Assembly: GCF_000972865.1 (NCBI RefSeq)
Contig: NZ_CP011144.1
Coordinates: 1,054,001-1,118,000 of the forward strand
DNA from: Pseudoxanthomonas suwonensis
GTDB taxonomy: Bacteria; Pseudomonadota; Gammaproteobacteria; Xanthomonadales; Xanthomonadaceae
Length of the DNA: 64,000 nucleotides
Direction: 5' to 3'
The position numbers and the translations under genes are program-made. Of this stretch, positions 35,657-45,700 are shown one piece after another. The notes below the pieces were generated by a model. It ran no database searches and was not told the DNA's origin. It saw only the letters and a list, made by a program, of their open reading frames with translations. The number at the start of each line of letters is the position of its first letter. Positions within the stretch are counted from its first letter, which is position 1.

Positions 35657-36544
35657 CTATTGATTTATATAGTTTTTATGAAAGGAAACGTGGTCGATAA
35701 TGGCGCCGGCCACGTCCACCCCGCACACCCCCTCGACCCCTTCCAGCCCCGGCGTCGAGTTGACCTCCAGCACCAGCGGGCCGCGCGCCGAGCGGATCAG
35801 GTCCACGCCGGCCACGCCCAGGCCCAGCGCCTGCGCCGAACGTACCGCCACCGCCTGCTCCTCGGCGCTGGCCTCGGCCGCGAAGCCCTCGCCGCCGCGG
35901 TGCAGGTTGGAGCGGAACTCGCCCTCGGCCGCCTGCCGCCGCATCGCCGCCACCACCCGGTCGCCGACCACGAAGCAGCGCAGGTCCGCGCCGCCGGCCT
36001 CGGCCACGAACTCCTGGACCAGGAAGCTGGCGTACAACCCGCGCAGGGTCTCGACCACCGCGCGCGAGGCCGATGCCTTCTCGGTCAGCATCACCCCGGC
36101 GCCCTGGGTGCCCTCGTTGAGCTTGACCACGTGCGGTGGCGGGCCGAGCAGCGAGAGCAGGTCGGCGGTGTCGTCCGGGTTGTCGCCGAACACGGTGGTC
36201 GGCAATCCAATACCCTGCGCGGCCAGCAACTGGTGGCTGCGCAGCTTGTCGCGCGCGCGCAGGATCGCGTCGGACGGGTTGGGGGTGTAGCAGCCCATCA
36301 GTTCGAACTGGCGCAGCACCGCGGTGGCGTAGCGGGTGATCGACGCGCCGATCCTGGGGATCACCACGTCGTAGCCGGCCACCGGGCGACCCTTGTAGCG
36401 CATGGCGAAGCCGCCGGGCGCGATGCGCATGTAGCAGCGCAGCGGGTCGAGCACGCGCACGCTGTGGCCGCGCGCGCGCGCGGCCTCGACCAGCCGGCGG
36501 GTGGAATACAGCGAGGCGTTGCGGGAGAGGATCGCCAGCTTCAT
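35657..36544 (-). CDS. rimK: RimK-type ribosomal protein S6 L-glutamate ligase
   Basis: A 295-residue ATP-grasp enzyme that adds glutamates to the C-terminus of ribosomal protein S6. It begins [20 protein letters not shown]. The ATP-grasp features are [15 protein letters not shown] (glycine-rich loop), [20 protein letters not shown] (adenine hinge), and [15 protein letters not shown] (Mg-binding Glu/Asn). [11 protein letters not shown] is typical of RimK. Length matches the E. coli enzyme. The C-terminal codons (FHKNYINQ) and the 40 bp beyond are strikingly AT-rich compared with the surroundings. It ends at a terminator and is preceded by a tRNA gene. Confidence 0.92.
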   Translation of the reverse strand: MKLAILSRNASLYSTRRLVEAARARGHSVRVLDPLRCYMRIAPGGFAMRYKGRPVAGYDVVIPRIGASITRYATAVLRQFELMGCYTPNPSDAILRARDKLRSHQLLAAQGIGLPTTVFGDNPDDTADLLSLLGPPPHVVKLNEGTQGAGVMLTEKASASRAVVETLRGLYASFLVQEFVAEAGGADLRCFVVGDRVVAAMRRQAAEGEFRSNLHRGGEGFAAEASAEEQAVAVRSAQALGLGVAGVDLIRSARGPLVLEVNSTPGLEGVEGVCGVDVAGAIIDHVSFHKNYINQ

Positions 36545-36581
36545 CGGCGCGTCACCGGCCGGGGGAGTCCTTGAACGCGAA

Positions 36582-36606
36582 ACGCCGCGGAACGGCTCCG
36601 CGGCGT
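36582..36606 (-). terminator. Terminator of tRNA-Gly
   Basis: ACGCCGCGGA / TCCGCGGCGT with a 5-nt loop, followed on the minus strand by TTTCG, begins 11 bp after the tRNA 3' end. Confidence 0.6.
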
Positions 36607-36617
36607 CAGGCGATGGA

Positions 36618-36691
36618 TGGAGCGGGTGATGGGAATCGAACCCACGTTAGCAGCTTGGGAAGCTGCAGTTCTACCATTGAACTACACCCGC
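36618..36691 (-). tRNA. tRNA-Gly (anticodon CCC)
   Basis: 74 nt including an encoded CCA. On the minus strand it begins GCGGGTGTAGTTCAATGGTA and ends GGTTCGATTCCCATCACCCGCTCCA-type sequence, with acceptor stem GCGGGTG/CACCCGC paired. The anticodon arm is GCAGC-TTCCCAA-GCTGC, giving CCC at positions 34-36. The T-loop GTTCGATTC is canonical. It reads GGG glycine codons, as E. coli glyU does. Confidence 0.95.
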
Positions 36692-36709
36692 GCGGGATCG
36701 GCAGTCTAT

Positions 36710-36731
36710 GCGCCGGCGGGGCACCGGCGCA
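36710..36731 (-). terminator. Hairpin after the autotransporter gene
   Basis: GCGCCGG / CCGGCGC around a 7-nt loop lies 50-70 bp after the stop of the autotransporter gene, before the tRNA. There is no T-tract. Confidence 0.4.
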
Positions 36732-36779
36732 ACGCCGCGCGGAGGCGCCGGGCGCGGCGCATCCGCACGGTGGGGCGGC

Positions 36780-38579
36780 TCAGAAGCTGCCGCCGAGGGT
36801 GAGGAACAGGCCGCTGTCGCTGCCGCCCTTCTGGCCGACGGTCGCGCGCGCGCCGAGGTCGGCTTCCAGCCCGAACAGGCCGAAGCGTGCGCCCAGCACC
36901 AGCGTGCCGTGGTCGCCGTCGAACTGCGCCGCGGGCACCGCGTACTCCATCCCCGGCAGGGTCTGCAGCTGCGCGAACGCCTCGGCCGGCGCGTCCTCGA
37001 ACTCGTGGTCCCAGGTCGCGCGCAGGTACGGCTGCCAGCCGCCCGCGTCGTAGCGGGCCTGCCAGCCGAGGCTGCCGACCAGCGAGTCCAGGCTCTGGTC
37101 CGGGTAGGCCAGCGCGCTGGAGGACGGGTTGTCCTCGCTGTAGCCGTCCACGTCGATCGTCTGCCAGAGCAGGCCGGCAACCGGACCGTGGCGCAGCGCG
37201 CCTTCGCCGAAGTCGTAGCCGCCGTTGACGCCGAAGGCGGTGTTGCTGCCGTCGGCCGAGCCGGCGTGCCGGCGCATCGACGGGCCCATGCGCACGCCGC
37301 GGGTCACGTCGTAGTCGAGCGTGGTGTAGCTGAGCTGGGCGTTGACCCAGCTGCGCCCGCCGTACCAGCCGAGGAAGCCGCCGAAGGTGGCGTCGGCCTG
37401 GCGGAAGTCGCCACGGTTGCCGCCGAAATCCGCATCCAGGCGGCCATAGCCGAGGAAGCCGCCGGCGACCAGGCCGTCGCCGCTGGCCCAGTCCAGGCCG
37501 AACAGGCCCGCCGGCGCCAGGCCGTCGAAGAGGTCGGCATGGTCATGGCGCAGGTAGTCGCCGCGCAGCCCGCCCCACCAGCGCAGGCCCGCCGCTTCCG
37601 GCGCCTCTGCCAGGTGGAAGGCCACCTGGTCGGCGCGGCTGCGGCCGACGATCCTGGCCGAGTGCGGCAGGATCCCGATCAGCTGCGGACCTTCCAGCAC
37701 CGAGATCGCATAGTCGGCCAGGATCGCGTGCGCGGCCGCGCTGGGATGCACGCCGTCGGCGAACAGGTAGGTGCTGGCCGCGTCCGGCGCCACCAGCGAG
37801 GACGGATTGCAGGTCAGCGAACTGCCGTCCGGCGGCAGGCAGGCGGTCTGGGTGACATTGCGCAGGCCATAGGTGGCCGGGCTGGCCACCACTTCGCGCA
37901 GCATGCTGAAGGTGTCCAGCGGGATCACCCGGTAACCGTTCTGCGCCAGCGCGCCGTACATGGCGGCATTGTAGGTAGTGGCCAGCTGGGTCAGCGCCGC
38001 CTGCCCCGCCGGGCCGGCGGCGATCGCGTTGGGGGTGATGCCCATGTCCGGCAGGCTCGGCACCAGGATGTAGCGCGCGCCGGCCGCGTCCAGGGTGCCG
38101 ACGATCTGGACCACGCCACCGACCGCGGTGGCGATGGTCTGCTGCGGCGGCGCGCCGGCGCCGGCGATCGCGAAGATATCGTTGGCGCCGGTCCACACCG
38201 TGTACAGCGTGCCCGGGTCGGCCCTGCCGCCGTTGGCCGCCAGGTAGCGGCCGACCTGGGCCACGGTCGATTCGGCCGCGCCGTTCTGCACCGTCACCCG
38301 CGAGCCGCCCTGGGCGTAGTTGTCGCCCCCCTGGTTGGCGGTGCGGCCGTCGCCGTCGTAGCGCTCGGCCACGTACTCGGCCCAGACCCAGGCCGGGTTG
38401 GTGGTGAACTTGCCGGTGATCGGGCGCACCGCCGGCGGCAACTGGTTCTGGAAGTGGCCCGAGTCAGTGAGGCTGTCGCCGAAGAACACGGCGCCTTTGA
38501 ACTCCCCCGCAAGGGCCGGAGCGGCCGCGAGGGCCAGGGCAACGGCGAGAGTCGAGCGGAGTGGGCGGGGAGCGGACAT
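36780..38579 (-). CDS. GDSL-type autotransporter esterase/lipase (EstA-like)
   Basis: 599 residues. A signal peptide (MSAPRPLRSTLAVALALAAA) precedes a secreted SGNH-hydrolase domain (about 25-320). Block I is FFGDSLTDSG with the Ser nucleophile, block III is YTVWTGANDIF, and block V is DGVHPSAAAHA with the catalytic Asp and His. Residues from about 340 form a 12-stranded autotransporter barrel (LRWWGGLRGDYLRHD, GGYDFGEG, GTLVLGARFGLFGLEADLGA) ending in Phe (LTLGGSF). The family displays an esterase on the outer membrane that hydrolyses acyl esters or lipids. The start is fixed by a perfect AAGGAG eight bases upstream; the frame extends far beyond. It is divergent from thiS. Confidence 0.92.
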   Translation of the reverse strand: MSAPRPLRSTLAVALALAAAPALAGEFKGAVFFGDSLTDSGHFQNQLPPAVRPITGKFTTNPAWVWAEYVAERYDGDGRTANQGGDNYAQGGSRVTVQNGAAESTVAQVGRYLAANGGRADPGTLYTVWTGANDIFAIAGAGAPPQQTIATAVGGVVQIVGTLDAAGARYILVPSLPDMGITPNAIAAGPAGQAALTQLATTYNAAMYGALAQNGYRVIPLDTFSMLREVVASPATYGLRNVTQTACLPPDGSSLTCNPSSLVAPDAASTYLFADGVHPSAAAHAILADYAISVLEGPQLIGILPHSARIVGRSRADQVAFHLAEAPEAAGLRWWGGLRGDYLRHDHADLFDGLAPAGLFGLDWASGDGLVAGGFLGYGRLDADFGGNRGDFRQADATFGGFLGWYGGRSWVNAQLSYTTLDYDVTRGVRMGPSMRRHAGSADGSNTAFGVNGGYDFGEGALRHGPVAGLLWQTIDVDGYSEDNPSSSALAYPDQSLDSLVGSLGWQARYDAGGWQPYLRATWDHEFEDAPAEAFAQLQTLPGMEYAVPAAQFDGDHGTLVLGARFGLFGLEADLGARATVGQKGGSDSGLFLTLGGSF

Positions 38580-38739
38580 TGAATCTCCTTTGGGGTGGCT
38601 TTCGGGGCCATCTGGCCAGACTGCGCCGGACGTACGGCTACGCATGGTTGCCATGGTCCGCCCATACCGATCCGCGTTCACGCTGCGCTGCGGCAAGCGG
38701 CCGCGGTCGCGGCGAAGCCTCCGGTGCGACAATGCGCGC

Positions 38740-38940
38740 ATGGACATCGCATTGAACGGGGAGCCGCGCACCCTCCAGGCCGGCACGACGGTGACGGGGC
38801 TGCTGCAAGCCGAAGGTCTGGCCGGGCGCCGGGTCGCGGTCGAGGTGAACGGCGAGATCGTGCCGCGCGGAGCGCACGCCGGCCGCGAACTGCATGCCGG
38901 CGACGTGGTCGAGATCGTGCACGCCCTGGGCGGTGGCTGA
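38740..38940 (+). CDS. thiS: Sulfur carrier protein ThiS
   Basis: A 66-residue ubiquitin-like protein whose C-terminal thiocarboxylate donates sulfur to the thiazole of thiamine. MDIALNGEPRTL, VTGLLQAEGLAGRRVAVEVN, EIVPR, GDVVEIVHALGGG: the ThiS fold with the obligatory Gly-Gly end. GACAAT, 6 nt before the ATG, resembles a -10, so the message may be nearly leaderless. In related genomes thiS normally precedes thiG directly; here thiG lies 12 kb away and thiS is followed by two hairpins. Confidence 0.92.
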   Translation: MDIALNGEPRTLQAGTTVTGLLQAEGLAGRRVAVEVNGEIVPRGAHAGRELHAGDVVEIVHALGGG

Positions 38941-38957
38941 ACACCGACCCGGCGGCA

Positions 38958-39025
38958 GCGCCTCGCACAGGCGAGGCGCCTCTGCACGACGATGCCGTCG
39001 GGCGTCGAGGCACCCGCCGGTGCCT
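38958..39025. terminator. Two hairpins between thiS and the barrel-protein gene
   Basis: GCGCCTCGC-ACAG-GCGAGGCGC at 38958-38979 and GAGGCACC-CGCC-GGTGCCTC at about 39006-39025. They sit between convergent genes (thiS + and the barrel protein -) and probably terminate both; neither has a long T-tract. Confidence 0.55.
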
Positions 39026-39048
39026 CCCGCCAAGCGGCGGTCAGGCGA

Positions 39049-42000
39049 TCAGTACCGCCCGACCACGTTGAGGAAGAAGCCCTGGTGGTCGTAGTCGAAG
39101 TTGGTGAGGTCGTCGCTGAAACGGGTGAAGTTGTAGCCGACGCCCACCCGGAAGTTGCGGCCCAGGTCGCGATCCACGCCCGCCAGGAAGCCGGACTTGG
39201 CGCCGCCGTCGTCCACGTCCAGCCAGCGGTACTCGCCGAGCGCATGCCATTGCCCGCCGATGTCGTAACGCACCTGGCCGGCGGCAAAGGTGGTGGCGGA
39301 ATCCGCCCACGCGCCCACCAATCGGCCCATGCGCACCTCGCCTTCGCGTCGCGCCAGCTTGGCGGCGAGCTCCCAGCGGTCGTCGGCCTTGAACACGCCC
39401 TCCATCGACAGCACCTGGCTGCGCTGGTCGTAGTCGGCCACGTTGACGCCCTCCTGTGACAACGCGGACACGTCGTACAGGTAGGTGTAGCGGCCGAACA
39501 TCGCCCAGCGGGTGCCGTCCCACGGACGCCAGGCGAAACCGAGATTGCCCTCCACGAACTTCGCGCCCGCGGCGGCCAGCAACTCGTCACGGGTGCGCGA
39601 ATAGTTGAGCCGCCCGGCGATGCGGAAGCTCTCGCTGAGCTTGTGGGCCAGGCGGTTGCTGCTCACCCATTGCTCGCGCCGTTCGGCGCCGGTGTCGCGC
39701 CGCCATTCCAGCTTGCTCTGCCACTGGGTGGCGTTGGAGGTGCGGCCGCCATTGACGCTGACCGCCTCGCGATCCACGCCTCCCACTGTCGTGTCCAGCT
39801 CGGCCTGTTGCAAGGTGAAGCCCATGTTCCAGCCCAGGGCCGGGTAGAAATCCATGCCGAAGGTACGCGCCAGCCCGGATTCGCTGGGGGATTTCAGCCA
39901 CTGGCTCTCGTTGTACAGGTTGACCTGGTTGGACAGCCGCCAGCGCTGGCCGATGGTCCAGCCTCCGTCGGCACGGTTGTTGAAAAGCGGGTCGTACGGG
40001 CTGCGGTCGGTGCTGTGGGTGTAGGCCGTATAGATCGAATGCTCCGTGCCCAGCCGGTACTCGGCGTTGACCTGGGCCGCGTCGCCGCGATCGCCGTGCG
40101 TGGCTTCCGCACCCACGCTGGACAGGTTGCCGAACAGGTACTTGCCGCCCGCGGTGACCGCGTCGTTGTCGGCATAGCGTCCGCCGTCGTCATCCAACGT
40201 CTTCTGCGCGGTGCCATACAGTTCCACGCTGGAACCGAAGCGCTGCTTGTACTGCAGGGCGGCCAACACCCCCGCGGCGGCGCCGCTGGCGCGCTGCTCC
40301 TCGACCCGGCGAAGTTCGGCGCCGAGGGTGGAGAAATCGCTCACCCGCCATTCCGCGGTGGCCTGGGCCTGGGTCAGCGCTTCGGGCCCGCGCTCGGTAC
40401 GGCTGTAGCGGGTGTAGAGATTGAAGCCGGGCGAGAACTGGCCCAGCACTTCCGCGCCGTACTCCTCGACGTCCTGGCCGATGTCGAAACGCGACACGGA
40501 GAAACCGGCATCGACCTGCCGCCACCAGGCGCCCGCCGACCAGTCCAGCTCGGTCCAGCCCTGCTCCCTGAAGTTGGCGCGCGCCTCCACCGCGCGGGCA
40601 TCGCCCTTGCGCGCGGCCGACACCGGATTGATGCGGGTGAAGCTCAGGCCGCCATTGCTGGAGAAGAACACCGGCGCGCTGGTGGACTCGGTGCGGCTGT
40701 GCTCGAGCTTGAGGTAGGTGCCGTTCCCCGCCTGCAGGGTGAGGTCCGCTCCGGCCAGGGTGTAGTCGTCGCCGGCCCGGTTCTCGTCGACATAGGTACC
40801 GCCGATGGCGACATGGTCGCCGAACCAGTGCTTGCCACGCACGCCGGCGGCCACGTCGTCGGCGTCGAAGCCCTGCGGCACGTACTCGTAGTCCACCAGC
40901 AACACCTGCGACAGGCCGTCGAGCGGCATGTCACGGGTCAGCGAAGGCACGTTCTCGCGGGTCACCACCGCCAGCGGGCGGGTCAGCAGGATGCGGCCCT
41001 GCATGGCGTCGATTTCATAGTCGGCGCCTTCGACCAGGTCGACGCGCTGCTCGGTACGTCCGGTGGTCGGGTCGCGCACTTCCAGCACCACGCGTTCCGA
41101 ACCCGGCAACACGTCGGTGTGCCTGAGGTAGTACAGGCTGCCGCCGGTGCCCAGGAATTCGCTGTGGCCGGGCGCGGTCTGCGCCTCCGAGCCGAACACC
41201 TTCAGCTGGCTGCCCGCCTCGCCCAGCACGGTGCTGCGCCGGCTGCGCCAGCCCAGCGCGCCGCCGTACAGCGAGCGCGAGTACTGGCCGTACTCGGTGC
41301 CGGTGACGCCGGTGTTGAAGTTGCCCCACAACGCCTGGCTCTTGTCCCAATCCACCCGCACGTACAGGCGCCCCATCGTGTCGATGTCGCGGTAGGTGCT
41401 GGAATCGTCGCCATAGACCGGGTAGTACCGGTCGGGGTCGAGACGGCGGAATATGTCCTGCGGATCGGCTTTCCAGAACCCGCTGAACAGGTTGCCGACC
41501 TCGCGCTCCTGGGTGTCGGCCTGCGCGGTGACCAGATACTTGCCGCGCACCTTGCCCTTCAGGTAGAAGGCCAGGCGGCCATCGACCACCAAGTCCCTCT
41601 CGAAATGGTCGTCGCCCGCCAGCGGCTCGATGGAGCCGGATACGCTGTTGCCGGACAGGGTGAAATCCGCCAACGCCATCGCGAACATGTACTTGCCGCT
41701 GACATCGACATCCAGCGTGCGCGTGACCGGCGCGGACAGGCCGTGGCCGTTCATCTCGATCTCGAAGCGATGCTGCCCCACCGGCTCCAGGAACTCGGCG
41801 ACCAGCTTGCGCTCGGTGTCCAGCGGGAAGCTGCGCCCGTTGATGCGGACACTGGCGTTGTCCGGCAGGTTGTGCCCCTGGATGCGGATGCGCGAGCCGT
41901 AGACCGGGATGTTCTGCACGCGCAGGCCGTTGCCGTCGAACACGTCGTCGACCAGGCTGCGCGCTTCGGCCTCGTCGCTGCCCAAGCTCTGGCCCAGCTT

Positions 42001-42732
42001 GCGCTCGGTGGCGCTGCGCAGGGCCTGGCCGCCACGCTGGGCTTCGTCCGGCGCTACCAGCTGCATGCGGCGCGGCCAGGTTTCGTCGAACGCGCCATCC
42101 GCGCCCCAGGCGCGCACGACGTAAAGCAGCTCGTCGCCCGCGCGCACCCTGGCATCGGCCGGTAGCACGCCATCCCACTCGACGTCGGCCACCGCCGCCA
42201 CCGGCAGCGGGATCGTGGCCAGTGGCGCAACCAGATCACTGTCGTTGGCGCGGAACACCCGCACCTCGGCTCGTTCGATGAACGCACTGTAGTTGCTGTA
42301 ACTGAAGAAGCGTACCGGCCTAGTGATGCGGCTGCCGTCGAACGCGACCAGCGAGGTGGCCGAGACATCCAGCTGCGGCTGGCCCAGGTTGGGATCCTCG
42401 GTGGCCCACACCACCCCGCCGCCCGGCATCTGCACCGACCACTTGCCAACCGCCACGGCCTTGCCCGGCTGCACGGCTTCCACCGTCACCCGGCGATCGG
42501 ACTGCAGTGCCTGCGTCGTTTCCGGCGCTTCCACGGTCTGCGGTTGCCGTTTGCCGCGCGTGCGCACCTGCATCAGCAGCTCGCCCTGCGCGGCCACGCA
42601 GCCTGCGCTGGTGCAGTCGACGCCGGCGGCATCGGCAGTCTGCTCCTGCGCAACGGCCGCTTGCATGACCAGGGCGGACAGGATGCCAATCAGGGCGCAG
42701 TCCAGCGCTTTCATCTTCATCGTCGTCTTCAT
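39049..42732 (-). CDS. Large outer-membrane beta-barrel protein paired with the giant repeat protein
   Basis: 1227 residues. After a signal peptide (KALDCALIGILSALVMQAAVA) lies an N-terminal soluble part of about 400 residues with Ig-like stretches (VYGSRIRIQGHNLPDNASVR, RFEIEMNGHGLSAPVTRTLD). From about residue 400 come alternating amphipathic strands: SLYGGALGWRSRRSTVLGEA, WRQVDAGFSVSRFDIGQDVE, FRIAGRLNYSRTRDELL. It ends HQGFFLNVVGRY, the aromatic terminus recognised by the Bam machinery. No TonB box or plug is seen, so it is not a standard receptor. Its ATG overlaps the stop of the repeat-protein gene (TGATG at 42730-42734) and GGGGGAG precedes it. It probably anchors, exports or binds that protein. 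A GTG three bases upstream is an alternative start. Confidence 0.8.
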   Translation of the reverse strand: MKTTMKMKALDCALIGILSALVMQAAVAQEQTADAAGVDCTSAGCVAAQGELLMQVRTRGKRQPQTVEAPETTQALQSDRRVTVEAVQPGKAVAVGKWSVQMPGGGVVWATEDPNLGQPQLDVSATSLVAFDGSRITRPVRFFSYSNYSAFIERAEVRVFRANDSDLVAPLATIPLPVAAVADVEWDGVLPADARVRAGDELLYVVRAWGADGAFDETWPRRMQLVAPDEAQRGGQALRSATERKLGQSLGSDEAEARSLVDDVFDGNGLRVQNIPVYGSRIRIQGHNLPDNASVRINGRSFPLDTERKLVAEFLEPVGQHRFEIEMNGHGLSAPVTRTLDVDVSGKYMFAMALADFTLSGNSVSGSIEPLAGDDHFERDLVVDGRLAFYLKGKVRGKYLVTAQADTQEREVGNLFSGFWKADPQDIFRRLDPDRYYPVYGDDSSTYRDIDTMGRLYVRVDWDKSQALWGNFNTGVTGTEYGQYSRSLYGGALGWRSRRSTVLGEAGSQLKVFGSEAQTAPGHSEFLGTGGSLYYLRHTDVLPGSERVVLEVRDPTTGRTEQRVDLVEGADYEIDAMQGRILLTRPLAVVTRENVPSLTRDMPLDGLSQVLLVDYEYVPQGFDADDVAAGVRGKHWFGDHVAIGGTYVDENRAGDDYTLAGADLTLQAGNGTYLKLEHSRTESTSAPVFFSSNGGLSFTRINPVSAARKGDARAVEARANFREQGWTELDWSAGAWWRQVDAGFSVSRFDIGQDVEEYGAEVLGQFSPGFNLYTRYSRTERGPEALTQAQATAEWRVSDFSTLGAELRRVEEQRASGAAAGVLAALQYKQRFGSSVELYGTAQKTLDDDGGRYADNDAVTAGGKYLFGNLSSVGAEATHGDRGDAAQVNAEYRLGTEHSIYTAYTHSTDRSPYDPLFNNRADGGWTIGQRWRLSNQVNLYNESQWLKSPSESGLARTFGMDFYPALGWNMGFTLQQAELDTTVGGVDREAVSVNGGRTSNATQWQSKLEWRRDTGAERREQWVSSNRLAHKLSESFRIAGRLNYSRTRDELLAAAGAKFVEGNLGFAWRPWDGTRWAMFGRYTYLYDVSALSQEGVNVADYDQRSQVLSMEGVFKADDRWELAAKLARREGEVRMGRLVGAWADSATTFAAGQVRYDIGGQWHALGEYRWLDVDDGGAKSGFLAGVDRDLGRNFRVGVGYNFTRFSDDLTNFDYDHQGFFLNVVGRY

Positions 42733-45700
42733 CACTGCTCCCCCTGATGGCTCTGCGGGCCAACGGGAGCTGTCGGGTCGTCGTCCACCTCCACCCGCAA
42801 CCGGCTTCGCGCCTCCGCGCTCAACAGGCTGGCGATGGCCTCATGGACCGCGTTGGCGCGACGCAGGCCCAGCGCCAGGTTGTAGGCATCGGAGCCACGG
42901 CGGTCGGCATGGCCAACCACGCCGACCGTGCCGCCGCCCAGCCTCTCGATATCGGCGGCGATCCTCTCGATCACCGGGGCGAACTCGGGCTTGATCGCGG
43001 ACTTGTCGGTATCGAACAGCACCGTGCCCAGCAGCGGCGACTGGCCCAGCGACAGCAGGGTGCTGCGCGGATCGGCCAGGTCGGTGCGCAAGCTGACCGT
43101 CACGGCCTGCGCCAGTTCAGGATCCAGGGCCGCCAGCAGCGCTTCGCGCACCGCCTTGGCGCGGTCGTAGGCCAGCGCCTGGGAACCGCCGTTGGCCGAT
43201 ATCACCACTTCGCCGGCACCGTGCTGGCGCACCTGCGCGGCCATCTGCTCGATGACGGGCAGGTACGGTGCGCGCAACGCGGCGCTGCCCGGGTCGAACA
43301 TCACCTCACCCAGCTCCAGCTCCACCTCCTGGCGCCCCTCGTCAGCCACGCCTGGCGGCAACTTCACGCCGAAGTCGAAGCGCACCGGCAAGCCCGGCGT
43401 CACCCGGCGCAACTGCGGGTTGTCGGTGGTGAGCGCACTGCCCGGCGGCAGCGTGGCCGGATCGACCTTCAGCATGAAGTTGCGGCCCCGCTCCCAGCGC
43501 CCTCCTTCGATGCCGGCCAGGTGGTAGCGGCCGAACTGGTCGGTTTCCACCAGCAGGCCTTCCAGCGAAGCGATGCGCACACCCGGGATGCCGCGCTCAT
43601 CGACACCCTCGTTCCGGATGACGTAGTCCACGCGGTAGCCGTCCGCCATCCGGCTGATCCTGCGGGCCACGCTAGGCGCCGCAGCGGTCAGGCCCTTGGC
43701 GGCCTTGCCGGTGCGTTCCACCGTGGTGCCGCCGGCGGCGTCCATGCGCACGCTCACGCCTTCGTCGCTGGTCAGCACGAAGCCATCGGTGAAGTCCAGC
43801 GAGGCCAGCGTCTGGCTTACCACCACGCGATGGGCCACAGCCGGATCGGCATCCGATTCGCGTCCGGCGATGGCACCGATGGCGATGCCATGCAGCAGCG
43901 GCGAACTGGCGTCCGCCTCCGGCTGCGGGCCATTGCCGCGATCCACCGTGGTCGAGTTGGCGACATACGCGCCCGGAGCGAAGCCGCCCTGCACCCGCAC
44001 GCCACTCAGCGCCGCGCTGTCCTGCCAGCCATCGCCGTCGCGGTCGTCGAACACCGTACCCAGGATCAGCGACTCGTCCAGCATCGGATCGCCGGTCAAC
44101 TGCACGTCGGCCGTGGCCACGTTCGAGGCCGGCTCTCCGCTGTCGCGCACCAGCGCGCTGTTGCTGTGGATGCCCGGGCGGACGCCCGCGCCCACGCGCA
44201 GCAGGTAGGCCACCGTCGCGGTGTGGCCGGCCGGGATGTCGATCTGGTCGATGTCGAGCGGATGCTGGTTGACCAGGCGGCCGGCATTGTCCGCATCCCG
44301 CACCACCAGCGAACCTTCGACGTAGCTGAAGCCGGCCGGCGGGGTGTCGACGATGACGCCATTGACCAGCGGTGTGGTGCCGGTGTTCTGGATCGACAGC
44401 GTGTAGCGCACCAGGTCGCCGACCTTCACGTCGCGCGGGCTGGCGGTCTTGACCATCCGCAGCTGCATCGGATCCGGCTCGACCGCCATCATCGCGTTGC
44501 CCTGCGCGGTCACGGTGAACGACACGCTGCCGCCCATCAGCGCGGTCGCGCTCGCCTCCACCCTGTTGTCCAGGCTGCCGCCGGCGCGGTTGGCGTCGGC
44601 CACCGTCACCGTGTGGTCGTAGCTGGCGCAGGTCGCCGTCTCGCCGGGCGCCAGCGTGGTCGGCACGCAGGCCAGCAGGGTCGGCGCGTAGCCGTCCAGG
44701 GTGTCCTCGACCGCCACATCGGCCAGGGTCACGTTGCCGGTATTGGTCGCCGTCACCGCATAGGTGATCACGTCGCCGATGTTGGCCATGCCGGGCGTGG
44801 CGCCGTCCACGCTCAGCACCGCCGTCTTGGCGGTGACGATGGCCGGGTGCTGCGCGATGGGCGTGGTCACCTCGGCCGGTTCGCTGCTGATCGGCTGGGC
44901 GGATGCGCCGGGCGGCGTCGCCGTGGCAGTGGCCACGTTGTGCACGCTGCCCACATCCACGTCGGCCTGCGTCACGGTGTAGGCGCCCGTGCAGGTCGTC
45001 GACGCGGCCGCGGCCAGCATCGTCACCGGGCATGCTGCCGGCGCGTCCAGCAGCGCATCGTTCACCTGGATGTCGCTGAGCGTCACGTTGCCGGTGTTCG
45101 TCACCACGAACCGGTAGGCGATCGCGTCGCCCACGCCATGGCTGCCTTCCACCGCCGTCTTCACTACCGTCAGGCCCGGCAGCTGGGTGATCGGCGTATC
45201 CACGTCACCCGGCGTGGGCGTCGGCACCGGCGACGGGGTCGGATTGCCCGGGGTCGCCGGCGGCGTACCACTGGCCGTGGCACTGTTGTGCACGTTGCCC
45301 GCATCCACATCCGCGGCCGTCACCGTGTAGCTCGCCGTACAGGTCATGCCTGTGCCCGGCGCCAGCGTCGTCGCCGGACAGGTGACAGCGCTCAGGCCCG
45401 GCAACGGGTCGGTCACCGCCACATCGCTCAGGGTCACGTCGCCAGTGTTGGTCACCAGGAACGCGTAGGCGATCGTGCTGCCCTGCGCGTAGGGGCTGGT
45501 CGAGGTTACGCTCTTGCCGATGCTCAGGCCGGGGGCTTGGGCAATCGGTGTATCCACCTGGCCCGGTGTCGGGGCATTGATCGGCGTGGGGGTCGGGTTG
45601 GCTGTCGTCACCGGCGGCGTGCCGCGGGCCATCGCGCTGTTGTGCACGTTGCCCGCTTCCACGTCGGCGGCCGTCACCGTGTAGCTCGCCGTGCAGGTCA

